Shown piece after piece: positions 55,077 to 64,000 of a stretch of DNA of 64,000 nt. Under the pieces are notes generated by a model. That model was not told where the DNA came from and did not search any database. It worked only from the letters and a program-made list of their open reading frames with translations. This DNA is from Morinoia aosen (Eukaryota > Arthropoda > Malacostraca > Amphipoda > Talitridae), in NCBI GenBank assembly GCA_030386875.1, contig CM059567.1:82639130-82703129 (forward strand), given 5' to 3'. A program made the translations under genes and the position numbers. Numbering within the stretch: the stretch's first letter is position 1; each line of letters opens with the position of its first letter.

Positions 55077-55245
55077 CAGGGCTGCCACTGATGGGGGATT
55101 TCCCCTAGATCCCTAGATCTGGGGGAAACGCTTGTAGTCTAGGGGAATGGGGGAAACTTTCGGAAAAACTACTAAATTTGGGGTAATTCGGCCAGGAATT
55201 ATTTCCTATTTAAAAAATGTATACCTTGAATAATTTTGCTATTAC
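55077..55245 (+). mobile_element. hAT-like element end fragment
   Basis: It starts CAGGGCTGCCACTGATGGGG and continues with the same G/C-run subterminal sequence as the right end of the element at 18490-23451 (inverted). The other end was not found. It lies between gag and pol of the gypsy remnant. Confidence 0.7.
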
Positions 55246-55559
55246 TCTGGGGACATGTTAGTCGGGCTAGATTTGTGGAGATGCGCAGGCATAATTACGC
55301 TCGACATGATAGAAGTACACGGCGATCGGTTGATAGTGAAAGGACATTCGTACCCCTTCGAAAAAGGTGAGTATGCCGGTGATAGTGTAAGTTGGCAAAA
55401 AAGACGAAAATGGTGAGTATACGATTGCACAATATTACCGTTTTGATGCCAACAAAGAGCACTGACGTCAACTAGTGTTGAATCATACACGAGTTACGCG
55501 AAACCGAAAAGTCGTGCTTAGACCATCCGCAAATGCAACAGCGAGAGACTTAGCAAGCT

Positions 55560-56060
55560 CTTCTGGGCAAGTTTGATTTAACTATTTCGCAACAAAAGAC
55601 GGACTTAGAAAGATACGACTTGCTTTCTTACCGGATTGCCACCAGAGATGCTGCTCATATTTTACAAAATAATGGCCATTACGGCAGGCTACTCGTGCGG
55701 CCATCGAAGAACAAGTGCAAAGGATGCTAGAAATGGTCGTGATCGAGCCTTCAGCAAGCGCGTGGACATCTCCCGTTCTCCTCATCAAGAAGAATGACGG
55801 CAATCACCGTTTCTGTGTCGACTTTAGACGAATCAACGAAACCACCTTCGTAGAAATCATCAAGGAATCGTTAGGCATCTCTCATTTCTTTTTGGCCATC
55901 GATCTAAAATCAGGGTTCTGGCAGGTGACTGTCACAGAGGCAAACCGCTACAAAACAGCATTCGCTATGGCGTCAGCGCAGTACGACTTCAAGAGGACGC
56001 CGTTCGGCCTAACCACAGCTCCAGCTACATAACAGCGTTTAGTTTATGATGTCATTGAGC
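55560..56060 (+). pseudogene. Ty3/gypsy RT N-terminal half, truncated
   Basis: Readable blocks: IEEQVQRMLEMVVIEPSAS, WTSPVLLIKKNDGNHRFCVD, FRRINETT and LAIDLKSGFWQV (first catalytic aspartate), ending KRTPFGLTTAPAT, then a stop and QRLVYDVIEPVM. The YVDD box, RNase H and integrase are missing. The upstream protease region (55245-55560) is full of stops. Confidence 0.8.
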
Positions 56061-56149
56061 CAGTGATGGTAAAGATGATCCTATAGAACACTTGTTTGTC
56101 AATATTGGAATAAAATCTAAGCAATTGTAAAATTTCTTCAATAACTTTG

Positions 56150-56830
56150 AAATGTCACTGGCTAGCTTCTCGGACTGTGCACCGTAAAAATGGAAGTTAC
56201 AATAGAATTTCTTTTTCTTTACAGTTGTCTCAGAGTAGATCGGTATATACTATAGGATCGTTTTTTAGATTTAAAGACCGTCAGCCTACTGAACTGTGCT
56301 CTCGTATAATCTATAAGTATTGTTGCCCGCTGTGCGGGTCTAGCTATGTGGGTTGTACCTAGTGAAGTTTTAGAACTAGGTTTTTCGAGCACGTTGGTAG
56401 GAGTTCTAGAACGGGTAGAGTTTTAGCTAAGCCATCTTTTTCAGCCATTAGAGATCACGCTGAGCAGTGTAGTGTAATAGTAAGCAAATCTTATTTTTCA
56501 ATTTTAAGTGTCTGTGCAAAGAAAAACGACCTACATATACCAGAATCTCTTTACATTAAACAATTGAAACCGGCTCTAAATTCAATGTTGTCATCATTCC
56601 AGTTAGAAATAGCTTGATTAAAAAAAAATTAATTGCAGTATAATCTCTCCATTCCCCTTTTTTGCACTATTTTAAGTTGTATTCTTTTTGTCTATTAGCC
56701 GTGTCTTATTTTCTGTATTTCAATTATCTTTCCCAGGTGTTGATAATGGCTTGAGCTTGAAGCCGATACTTTCACTGATTAAAATGATTTTTAAATCAGC
56801 TATCTTTACTATCATTTTTATTTTAAAACT
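56150..56830 (+). pseudogene. PLE GIY-YIG endonuclease end and 3' UTR
   Basis: The plus strand encodes GSFFRFKDRQPTELCSRIIY, then YCCPLCGSSYVGCT (Cys pair and YVG), two adjacent stop codons, FFEHVGRSSRTGR, SAIRDHAEQC and LYIKQLKPALNSML: the full C-terminal endonuclease of a PLE, interrupted near 56360. The 3' UTR has a stem-loop at 56740-56769. It directly follows the broken gypsy RT. Confidence 0.8.
56740..56769 (+). ncRNA. Hammerhead-like stem-loop variant in PLE 3' region
   Basis: TTGATAA, T, GGCTT stem, seven-base loop, AAGCC, then GATAC. Same layout and location as the motifs in the other PLE 3' regions, but with changed core bases. Confidence 0.3.
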
Positions 56831-57069
56831 GGCAAGATTGCTCCAACCTAATTTAATTATAGTATGATAGAGTTTTATAATAAAATAGAATAGAATAGTT
56901 TTTAAAATTTAATGGTAGAAGATGACATAGAAGTTGGGTTTTCTTAAACAGTAGAATTAAGGATAGGGATAATTAAGAAACTGTCGATACATTCTCAGTT
57001 AGACATGCAAGTTCGATGATGCTTCAGAGAAATGACAGGCAGAAGGCCGCGAGAAGTAAAACAAATTTC

Positions 57070-57595
57070 TAGTTCGTGTTGTCTCTTTTAATTATTATTT
57101 CATGTATCATCAGATGTAGATTAAGCAACATTAAACAAACATCGGCATCTTTGGGATGCTTTATTTCCAATCAAGCCTGATACATATGATCTTAGCATTG
57201 GTTTTTCAAATTTCTTATAACTAACACTATATATAGGACACCATGACGGTTCCCCCGTAAAGCCGGTACCCATTTCCGACACCTGGGTCGAGTGGGGTAT
57301 TGTGCTTGAGCTTTCCCTTATACCCAACGGGGAAAATCGCAGCGCCAGCGCCGGGATACGAACCCGCGACTCCAACATACAAGTCCGATCCCTTAACCGC
57401 TGTGCCACCGCGAGCATTAGGAGTATATTACTCTCAATCACTTCTCTTCGACTAGTGACATGGGTATTACAATACTCATGCGAGTGTATCATCTAAGTGT
57501 ATTAAATTTAAGATATTTAAAAATCAATGGTTGTACTTTTGTACAATCTCTATTGGAAATAAAGTGTTTTTCTTTTTCTTTCTTTCTTTCTTGAT
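57070..57595 (+). repeat. BEL-LTR-like segment with SINE-like tail, third copy
   Basis: 57070-57131 and 57414-57495 are the two halves of the segment described at 49606-50815, separated by a minus-strand SINE. The tail at 57496-57595 has the GTTGTACTTTTGTACAATC hairpin variant and TTGGAAATAAAG. Confidence 0.75.
57132..57413 (-). mobile_element. tRNA-derived SINE (copy 2)
   Basis: Box B complement GGATACGAACC at 57354-57364, box A complement CCGCTGTGCCA at 57397-57407. Body and tail match copy 1. The tail ends in AAACAAACATCGG (a TGTT-type tail) instead of CCTAA. It interrupts the LTR-like segment. Confidence 0.88.
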
Positions 57596-57654
57596 TGTTA
57601 TGCGGGCAATCTTTTCATAGTAACTGAAGAACACATTTGGTGTTCTTTACATTG

Positions 57655-57780
57655 GGGGAAAGCGTCATGGCGTCCTGGCGTTAGTTATAAGGCATTTGAA
57701 AATCCAATTTACGAGGTGATATGTAGGCTATCAGGCTTGAAATTGGAAATAAAGCATCTGTAGATGCCGTTGTTTGTGTG
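57655..57780 (+). repeat. SINE 3' tail fragment
   Basis: GTCATGGCGTCCTGGCGTTA through TTGGAAATAAAGCATCTG and a TGTT/GTGT end. Head missing and more diverged than the other copies. Confidence 0.7.
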
Positions 57781-59529
57781 TTTTGTGTGAATTATTGGTG
57801 AAATAATAGCACAGCTGCGAAGGACCTTCTAGATGTAGAATAGAATAATTAATTTTACCAAAATCATTTCAATTAGAACAGCCATTTTATAGTATATCCT
57901 ACAGTTCTACCATGATATTATAGTTTTAGCATGATGATAGTCGAGCTCTCGGAGGAACAGCTGCTTAAGAATTAGATACGCAGACAGCCAGGGACAATGA
58001 GGCACAGGCAGGTCGTAAAATTACTGATGACCAACTGTAGTATACAGTAACGTACGCAGCAGGACTTCGCTTAGACAGCGAGAGCTTACAACAGTGAGAG
58101 TTCATGGCTACCCGAGTCTCTACACCAATAAGGAAATCGTTTATTAGGAAGTATGACGGAACGGCCTAGGGATATAACATTCAGAATAGTGATAGGAAAC
58201 TGATGAGTTATGTAAATTAATGAGAATTTCGAGGCTCCTGTGCTTGTAAGGCAGCGTGTGAACAGCGACTTTGCACTCCCCCTGATCTGGAACAATTAAT
58301 GATTGTCATATGCCAAAGCCTGGTTTGAAGATTTTTACCGGAGGGCGCAAGCGTGCGAATTGTGACATGTACATGATGCGAGTGTGGCACTATAACAATT
58401 ACTGTCGACCAGACTTGACGGCGGGAGGAACGTCGCCGACAAAAACCGCAGTACGTCTGGGAAGCTCCTGAGCTAAGTAATTAGGACGTGAACGATAGTG
58501 AGTGCCGTCAATACCTTGTCACTGATAAAAGTTGTAACAGGGCACTTCGTGCAACTGACTGTAAGGGTTAACGATCACTTGCTAGAATTATGTGCACAAA
58601 CAGACCTCCTGCATCTCAGCTACTTGCTCGAGACTAGAGAGAAGTACAGAAGTTGTTCAGAAATTTTACATCAAATTTCTATGCATCCCTGCCAAATGTT
58701 TAAACTGTCCTTTAGCAAATTTGCTCCTTAATAACTTGTTAGTTATTTAATTACTGAAGCTAGTGTGCCTTTCGTAATGGGTTACAAACCTAGGTTCTGC
58801 CCTCCTTTCTTCAAGCTTGAAGAAAAAGACAAAGATTTGTGTCTGCTTCAAGCACCCGTGGTCGCGCAACAAAAGAAGCTGTAACAACCGTGAAGGGCAA
58901 TGCCCAGGCCACTCGATCCTTAATCTTTGCATTTTTTTACTAGACCTCTGTCTAGCGATAGTGGTGATTCAGAACCATCATCACTTTGATTGATGAAGTA
59001 ACTACACCATCTTGATGGAGTAAATCATCTCCGACCTGGGCCCCCGTCCCGTCTCCGCCACTCAACGGAGCCTGGAGGAGATGACAGCACACCGCACCAC
59101 AGCATAGCTCTCCTGCCGAGCTTTGTCTTAGGTACGTCGCCCTTAGCGAAAGGCACTTGTTAGGGTGATTGAGTCAATGTAAAACTTCTGTCATGAAGTA
59201 GGGGCTATTCGCTCTAATTCATTCAAAATTAATTCTCTTGACTTATGCCTACACTAAGAGCAAATTTGTTTATACTCTTCATGTTTTCCACTTCTCTATT
59301 CTAAAAATTTCAGTGGAGAATTTTGTTCATAAAACTTTAAAGATTATTCCTTGCAGAGTGGCAAACTTCTTATAGTGCTCTGCAGCACGCTCATGTAATT
59401 TTATTATTGCAGGTTGTAGTCATGAGAGGAGCAGGCCCAGACGGGGGTGCACCCGTGTGCCTATTACTCCGCGTTTCACACGGGTGAAGAGGGTCGCACT
59501 AATTTCCACTGGGCACCAGCAGTCCAGCT
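57781..59529. other. Stretch without recognisable gene
   Basis: Mixed-composition sequence inside the gypsy remnant. A GC-rich patch lies at 59030-59110 and short open frames show no motif. Possibly residual pol or foreign insertions too old to recognise. Confidence 0.45.
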
Positions 59530-59533
59530 TTAA

Positions 59534-59753
59534 CACTTTGACTGCAACGTGCGCCACTGGTGGTACACAGAGGTAATTTTCATAATGCTGCTGACCGACC
59601 AGTAGTCGCAAACTCAATTTTCCTAAATATTTAATCAAAGCTAAATAAAGGCACGATCCAGTTCATAATTGGATTTTTAAAATAGTTTCCTACAATTGAC
59701 TTAAAATTTGAGTTTGGTGTTGAACTTAATACTTAGTTGCCGCAGTCAAAGTG
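59534..59753. mobile_element. TTAA-flanked MITE (piggyBac-like)
   Basis: The 220-bp unit has 12-bp perfect TIRs CACTTTGACTGC (59534-59545 and inverted 59742-59753), flanked on each side by TTAA (59530-59533 and 59754-59757). A TTAA target duplication is typical of piggyBac and Kolobok elements. No ORF. Confidence 0.72.
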
Positions 59754-59757
59754 TTAA

Positions 59758-60170
59758 GTTACAAACTTTTGTAACCGTTTAACCTAGTGTTTCTACGATT
59801 AAATTAAAACTTAAGAGTTGGCTCTGCCCATTTATTTATACCCTGTCAGAAAGGTTTTGCTCAGAAGTGCCACTAGAATGTACGAGTAGTGGATGACTGT
59901 GAGTTCCTCGAATATAGAAGCATTTACGGAGATAAGGTGAAACTTTCCTCTCGAATCGCGATATGTTTGTGGCGCTCTGTTAACCAGATTTATTTTTTTA
60001 AGGTTTAATAAACAAAACCTTTCATACCGCAGTGTATGGCAACACTTGTCACCCAGCTTAGGCCCATGGCTTAGGCTTACGCTAGAAAGATTTTAAGTTT
60101 GCGGACGAAACCAATCTAACCCCTATTATCTTGCCTGGCTTGTAAAGCACGAACTTAACCCCCACATGTT
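59758..60170. other. Stretch without recognisable gene
   Basis: No motif recognised. Confidence 0.5.
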
Positions 60171-60174
60171 CCTA

Positions 60175-61737
60175 GAATGGAGTGAAACAATTCAGCGCAG
60201 GTATGGACGTGTCATCTACACCTTTTTCACTTCAAATTAATCCAAGTCAAGTTCAATTTAATCCAAGCCAAGTTCTAATTAATGCTAGACAAGTTCAAAT
60301 TAATTCAAGTCAAGTTCAAATTGATCCATGTCAAGTTCAAATTGATCCATGTCAAGTTCGAATTAATCCAGGTCAAGTTCAAATTAATCCAAGTCAAATT
60401 CAAATTAATCCAAGTCAAATTCAAATTAATCCAACCCTAAGTTTAGTTAAAAATTGACGTAATCACTTGTTAATTAGAGCTTTTTTGTGTTAAATATGTA
60501 TCTATTGGATTTGATGAGCAAGAAAACGTTTTTCTTTTCAGCAAGGAATGCATAAAATTTCTGCGATGTAAAAACATGCTGTCGTATAATGTGGTAAGTT
60601 TAAGCGGAGTAACACACAGAAGTCAATTATGAAAACTTCATATTATACTTCACAATAAAGTTGTTTTACATTTCTAAATTTATGGCAGTATGCATCCATT
60701 CAAATATTTGTGCTCAAAGGCAATTTGATGTTACACACACAGATGGTAATATCGAGGATTTATTTACACTCATATAGAGATTTATAAGCGCGAAATTCCC
60801 CTTTATCACATAAATGAAATCATAAATGCAGGCAACTGAAAAAGTTTACCATTGGACGATTTGAAGATTTATCATTTAAAAGAAATAATGCAACGAAGTC
60901 TGTTTTTGCTTGTACTAACGGTTTTTTAAAAATAAGTTACAATTTGTTTCATCGACAGAGATGATACATCTGCCTTGGCCTATTCATTTGAAGGGATGGT
61001 ACAATTTTTACTGCTAATGCAGGATTGTATCTGCGTAGTAATGTACTCATATAAATTGTAATAAAATGGTATCGTACTCAAGTACTCAGTGAATCGCATT
61101 TGCATATTTCTTTTAAAGGTTAAACATACACATCGTCCAATGGTAATCTTTTGTAGTTGCAGGCATATGTGGTTTTATGTATGTGCAGTATGAGTGTAAA
61201 TAAATCCTTTATACTACCATGTGTATGTGTAATATAAAATTACCTTTGAACATAAATATTTGATTAGATGTATACTGCCATTAATTTAGAATTGTGAAAC
61301 AACTTTAATGTGTAGTATAATACGAAGTTTTTATAAATGACTTCTATCTGTTACTCCGCTCAAAGATCTGAATCACACTCTGTCTCTTGATGCTGGATAC
61401 TTACCATATTTTACGACAGCTTGTTTTTGTGTTACAGAAATTGTATGTATTCCTTGCTGAAAGAAAAAATGTTTTTCTTACTCATCACATCCAATAGATA
61501 CATATTTAACACACAAAACGCTCAAATTAACGAGTGATTATGTCAAGTCTTAACTTAACTTAGGGTTGAATTAATTTGAACTTGACTTGGATTAAATTGA
61601 ACTTGAGTTGGATTAAATTGAATTTGACTTATATTAAATTGAACTTGACTTGGGTTAAATTTAACTTGAGTTGGACTAATTTGAACTTGAGTTTGATTAA
61701 TTTCAAGTGATAAAGGTGTAGTTTCACATTCCATTAT
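60175..61737. mobile_element. Foldback element with tandem repeats in both arms
   Basis: Left arm about 60175-60900 and right arm about 61085-61737 are inverted copies. The outer parts are 21-bp tandem repeats (60229-60435, about ten units around CAAATTAATCCAAGTCAAGTT; inverted at about 61566-61707). Inner parts share unique sequence such as TTAAATATGTATCTATTGGA and CTGTCGTA. The tips share AATGGA(R)TG(T)GAAAC and TACACCTTT(W)TCACTT. No transposase ORF. This layout is that of Foldback elements. Target duplication not resolved. Confidence 0.8.
60229..60435. repeat. 21-bp tandem repeat array (left foldback arm)
   Basis: About ten units of CAAATTAATCCAAGTCAAGTT with substitutions. The 21-base period keeps one frame open and yields a repeating QINPSQV heptad, which is a by-product of the array and not evidence for a protein. 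Confidence 0.88.
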
Positions 61738-62592
61738 TAAGTGCCTTCGAATACTAATTAACTGTAATTTTAGTAAAGATTACTTGTAGATGGGGAACAT
61801 AGGACATAGGACAAGAAGGTTCATCAAATCAACTAATCGGAATACATTTTCACTCATCATCACGTAAAATGCTTTAATTCTAATTGATCGAAGGATCAAT
61901 CATGAAATTCAGGTCGAAGGAAATTTCATGGGTAGGCGTAAGCAAAACATTCGACGAAGCATACAACTGAGCAGAAAACTAATCCTTGTTTTTTTATGTT
62001 GCAGGAAGCGATGTCGTGCATGCAAAAGAGGAGAAAGCGGAGGCGAGCGAGATTTTGAGGCAGCTGGGGCCGTAGGTCGCGACTCATCACTGCAAGGTGA
62101 CCGACCCTCTGGTCGCCAGACGGCAGCCTCGCGAGCGATGAGACGTAAAATCCGAGCGCAAGAAGATGCCATCACCTTCGTTCCCAAGAGAGAATGCCTG
62201 TCTTGAGAGCGCTGTGTGCGAATTGATGTACCAACTGAAATTTGCTACGCGAGCAGTTGCTACAACTGGTACGTTTGTCGGGCCTCGCACTGAACAAGTT
62301 ACGGCATCACCTGATTTAACAGCGAGATCAAAATGAAACCGTAGTTAGAGCCACCTCGAGGCGCATCTATTCATCGGAGACGTATCCATGTTACCTGTGG
62401 AAAGAAGCAGTGACACAGGCGTTCCTTGTACGAGTCATGCGTCAGAAGATGAGCACGCGGGAGGATCAAGTCGTAGAGTTGTAGTTGCAAGGTTTGCCAG
62501 TCGTTCTTTCGAAGATAATGGTCAAGGTCTGTGTTTTTTTTGCTTTTTTTTCTGTGATGTTGTTGAAAGGGGATGAATATAATGTATTTTAT
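61738..62592. other. Stretch without clear gene, possible end of gypsy pol
   Basis: About 61930-62570 is GC-richer than its surroundings and has open frames of 60-92 codons on both strands with no motif I can name. It lies directly before the 3' LTR-like repeat, where the pol end would be expected. Confidence 0.35.
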
Positions 62593-63677
62593 TGTCACTG
62601 TCGGAAGCAGTCACGATTAAAAAATTAGGTGGCATCTAATGGACATGGGAAAGATTATTTTTGGCATACATTTATGAGCGAGCGCCAGAATTTAGGACTA
62701 CTTTATGGTATAGGTCATAAAATGTAACCACACCTTCGCTCAGCGTCCTTCTTGTGGGCCGTATAATCCTGCACAAAAAACTAGAGCTATAAAAATATCG
62801 CCTATTGGAAAATTGATGTAGAGAGAAATAGGTCTCTCACCTTCGACCATCTTAAATTAAACTTGGCCACGGTCGAAAACCAAAGTGGTCATTGCTTGGG
62901 CCAGCAGGCCTGAGTGGCCGCTCAGGCGATTATAGCTCTGTCCTTATCCCATCCCATGCTCCCCCGCCCCTATCATGCCCCCCGTTTGAGTCTCATGATG
63001 AGACAACATGTAGTGAGTCACTTAAGGTCTGGTCGTGAGACAGAGAGGACGGAGGCCAGAGGGTAGAAGTCAGACATGACTGATAGAGTTCGGTCAGCTT
63101 TCCAATATTGGTGAGACTACAGATCTCAACACTCGTGAAGGCTAAAGTTATTCGGGATTGTTCTCTGGGGTTGTTTCCTGGGATTGTTGTCGATGGGTCG
63201 TATATAATTGAAGGCTCGGGGTTCAATATCATCAACCATTGATAAATCGAGGATTTGCGTATTTGATTGTAAAGCTTGTTGTACGGTCTGAAGTGAGGGT
63301 CGCTGTCTTGTCGTTGGACTTTCTCTGAGGTTTTAAGTCGGATTCCCCAAGCGTGCTCTCCCCCTCCTCCATGCTTCCCTCACCCACCTGTAAAGTCCTG
63401 AATTTGCACTTATGCGTTTATTAACCTTACGATTTGCACGAACCACAAACAGGAGCACGCACTTTGAAAACTCGGCTAGCGCTACCAAGTTGTTTGCTTG
63501 ACGAAATAAGAGTTGGATGTAAAGGCCAACGTTGACACGCCAACATTCGAGCGAGCGTTTAATTAATAATACCTTTTAAAAGCCACAATACAAAATGTTC
63601 AGATTTCCGTCGTCGGTGACAGCAACTTTTTCTTCCTGATAATCTCTAATTTTCGTCACGATAATGTAAGAACGTCA
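62593..63677 (+). repeat. 3' LTR-like repeat
   Basis: About 1.09 kb, the partner of 52197-53274. It begins TGTCACTGTCGG and ends near AACGTCA. It shares the AAAACTAGAGCTATAAAAAT and GGCCGCTCAGGCGATTATAG blocks. Confidence 0.7.
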
Positions 63678-64000
63678 CGAGAATCAAATAACATTCACCA
63701 ATGTAAATTAGTGCAAATTTTATTTGTTGCCTCACATTCGTTAAAATATATCGTAATCATTAGAAAGGAAGTTTACTTTCAATGCAAAATATTCACTAGG
63801 CCGAGTCATGATTTTAGGATTGGATTTTTGCTAAAATTACTGGCTTTCATTACCGCAGTAGTTACGTATCGTAGCTTCTACTGCTACTTTTACTATTTTT
63901 TCGTCTGTAGTGAATGCAAATAATCATTACAAATGCGTTCATTATAGCAAGATAAAAATTTAGCTGGAAAAATTCCGGTGATTCCTGCCATCTTTGCAAT
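63678..64000. other. Stretch without recognisable gene
   Basis: AT-rich flank to the window end. A 70-codon open frame has no motif. Confidence 0.5.

Larger units (their letters stand above)
52197..63677 (+). mobile_element. Remnant Ty3/gypsy element with internal deletion and nested insertions
   Basis: LTR-like direct repeats 52197-53274 and 62593-63677 bracket a gypsy gag and a truncated pol on the plus strand. The interior downstream of RT is lost and replaced by unrelated repeats. No matching 5-bp duplication is visible (AATTC before, CGAGA after), as expected for an old copy. The pairing of the two repeats with this gag is an inference from order and orientation. Confidence 0.6.

Noticed and set aside
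55242..55490. Minus-strand 82-codon ORF
   Set aside because: It overlaps the decayed gypsy protease region on the other strand and has no motif.
60182..60457. Small repetitive protein of 91 residues
   Set aside because: The open frame exists only because the tandem unit is 21 bp; the array lies in a foldback arm and recurs inverted at 61566-61707.
62388..62576. Host exon before the 3' LTR-like repeat
   Set aside because: GC-richer than its surroundings, but no splice sites or motif; a decayed pol end is at least as likely.

Overview
This window is eukaryotic, AT-rich, and almost entirely made of transposable elements, most of them broken and nested. No complete host gene, rRNA or functional tRNA gene could be identified. 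The mix points to an invertebrate, most likely an arthropod: a BEL/Pao LTR retrotransposon, several Penelope-like elements (PLEs), CR1/Jockey-type LINEs, a DD41D mariner, a tRNA-derived SINE, and a short run of CCTAA units, which is the arthropod telomere repeat. A chelicerate such as a tick is only a guess. Element names below describe what is seen; no database was searched.

Layout. 163-6122: two PLE fragments in opposite orientation, sharing a long inverted repeat, with a solo BEL LTR (2250-4723, TSD TATGG) between them. 6230-6872: foldback sequences. 6969-17966: a full-length BEL/Pao element with nearly identical 2.39-kb LTRs and TSD CACTT, but two in-frame stop codons in gag-pol. 18490-23451: a hAT-like element (8-bp TSD GAGCAGCT) carrying a LINE with an intact 1000-residue EN-RT ORF. 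23843-24085: a possible host first exon. 24133-27816: a decayed LINE on the minus strand. 28850-41490: three copies of one decayed LINE family, a tRNA-derived SINE, an intact-looking DD41D mariner (31390-32879), and a PLE fragment with an in-frame minisatellite. 41530-43057: a PLE 3' end and a LINE ORF1 remnant.

43641-46356: a DNA transposon with about 415-bp TIRs, a 9-bp TSD and a decayed transposase-like ORF whose superfamily I cannot assign. 47818-47916: a possible host exon. 48237-51655: foldback, chimeric and mariner-MITE repeats. 52197-63677: the remains of a Ty3/gypsy element (gag good, pol truncated) with about 1.08-kb LTR-like repeats, filled with later insertions: a PLE 3' end, SINEs, a TTAA-flanked MITE and a foldback element whose arms carry 21-bp tandem repeats.

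The proteins do not form a host pathway. They are independent transposition machineries: EN-RT for LINEs and PLEs, gag-PR-RT-RH-IN for LTR elements, and DDE transposases for DNA elements. The BEL element, the CR1-like LINE and the mariner look youngest. Target-site duplications at 2250/4723, 6969/17966, 18490/23451, 31390/32879 and 43641/46356 give firm boundaries. All similarity statements are by-eye alignments within the window or recognition of protein motifs.
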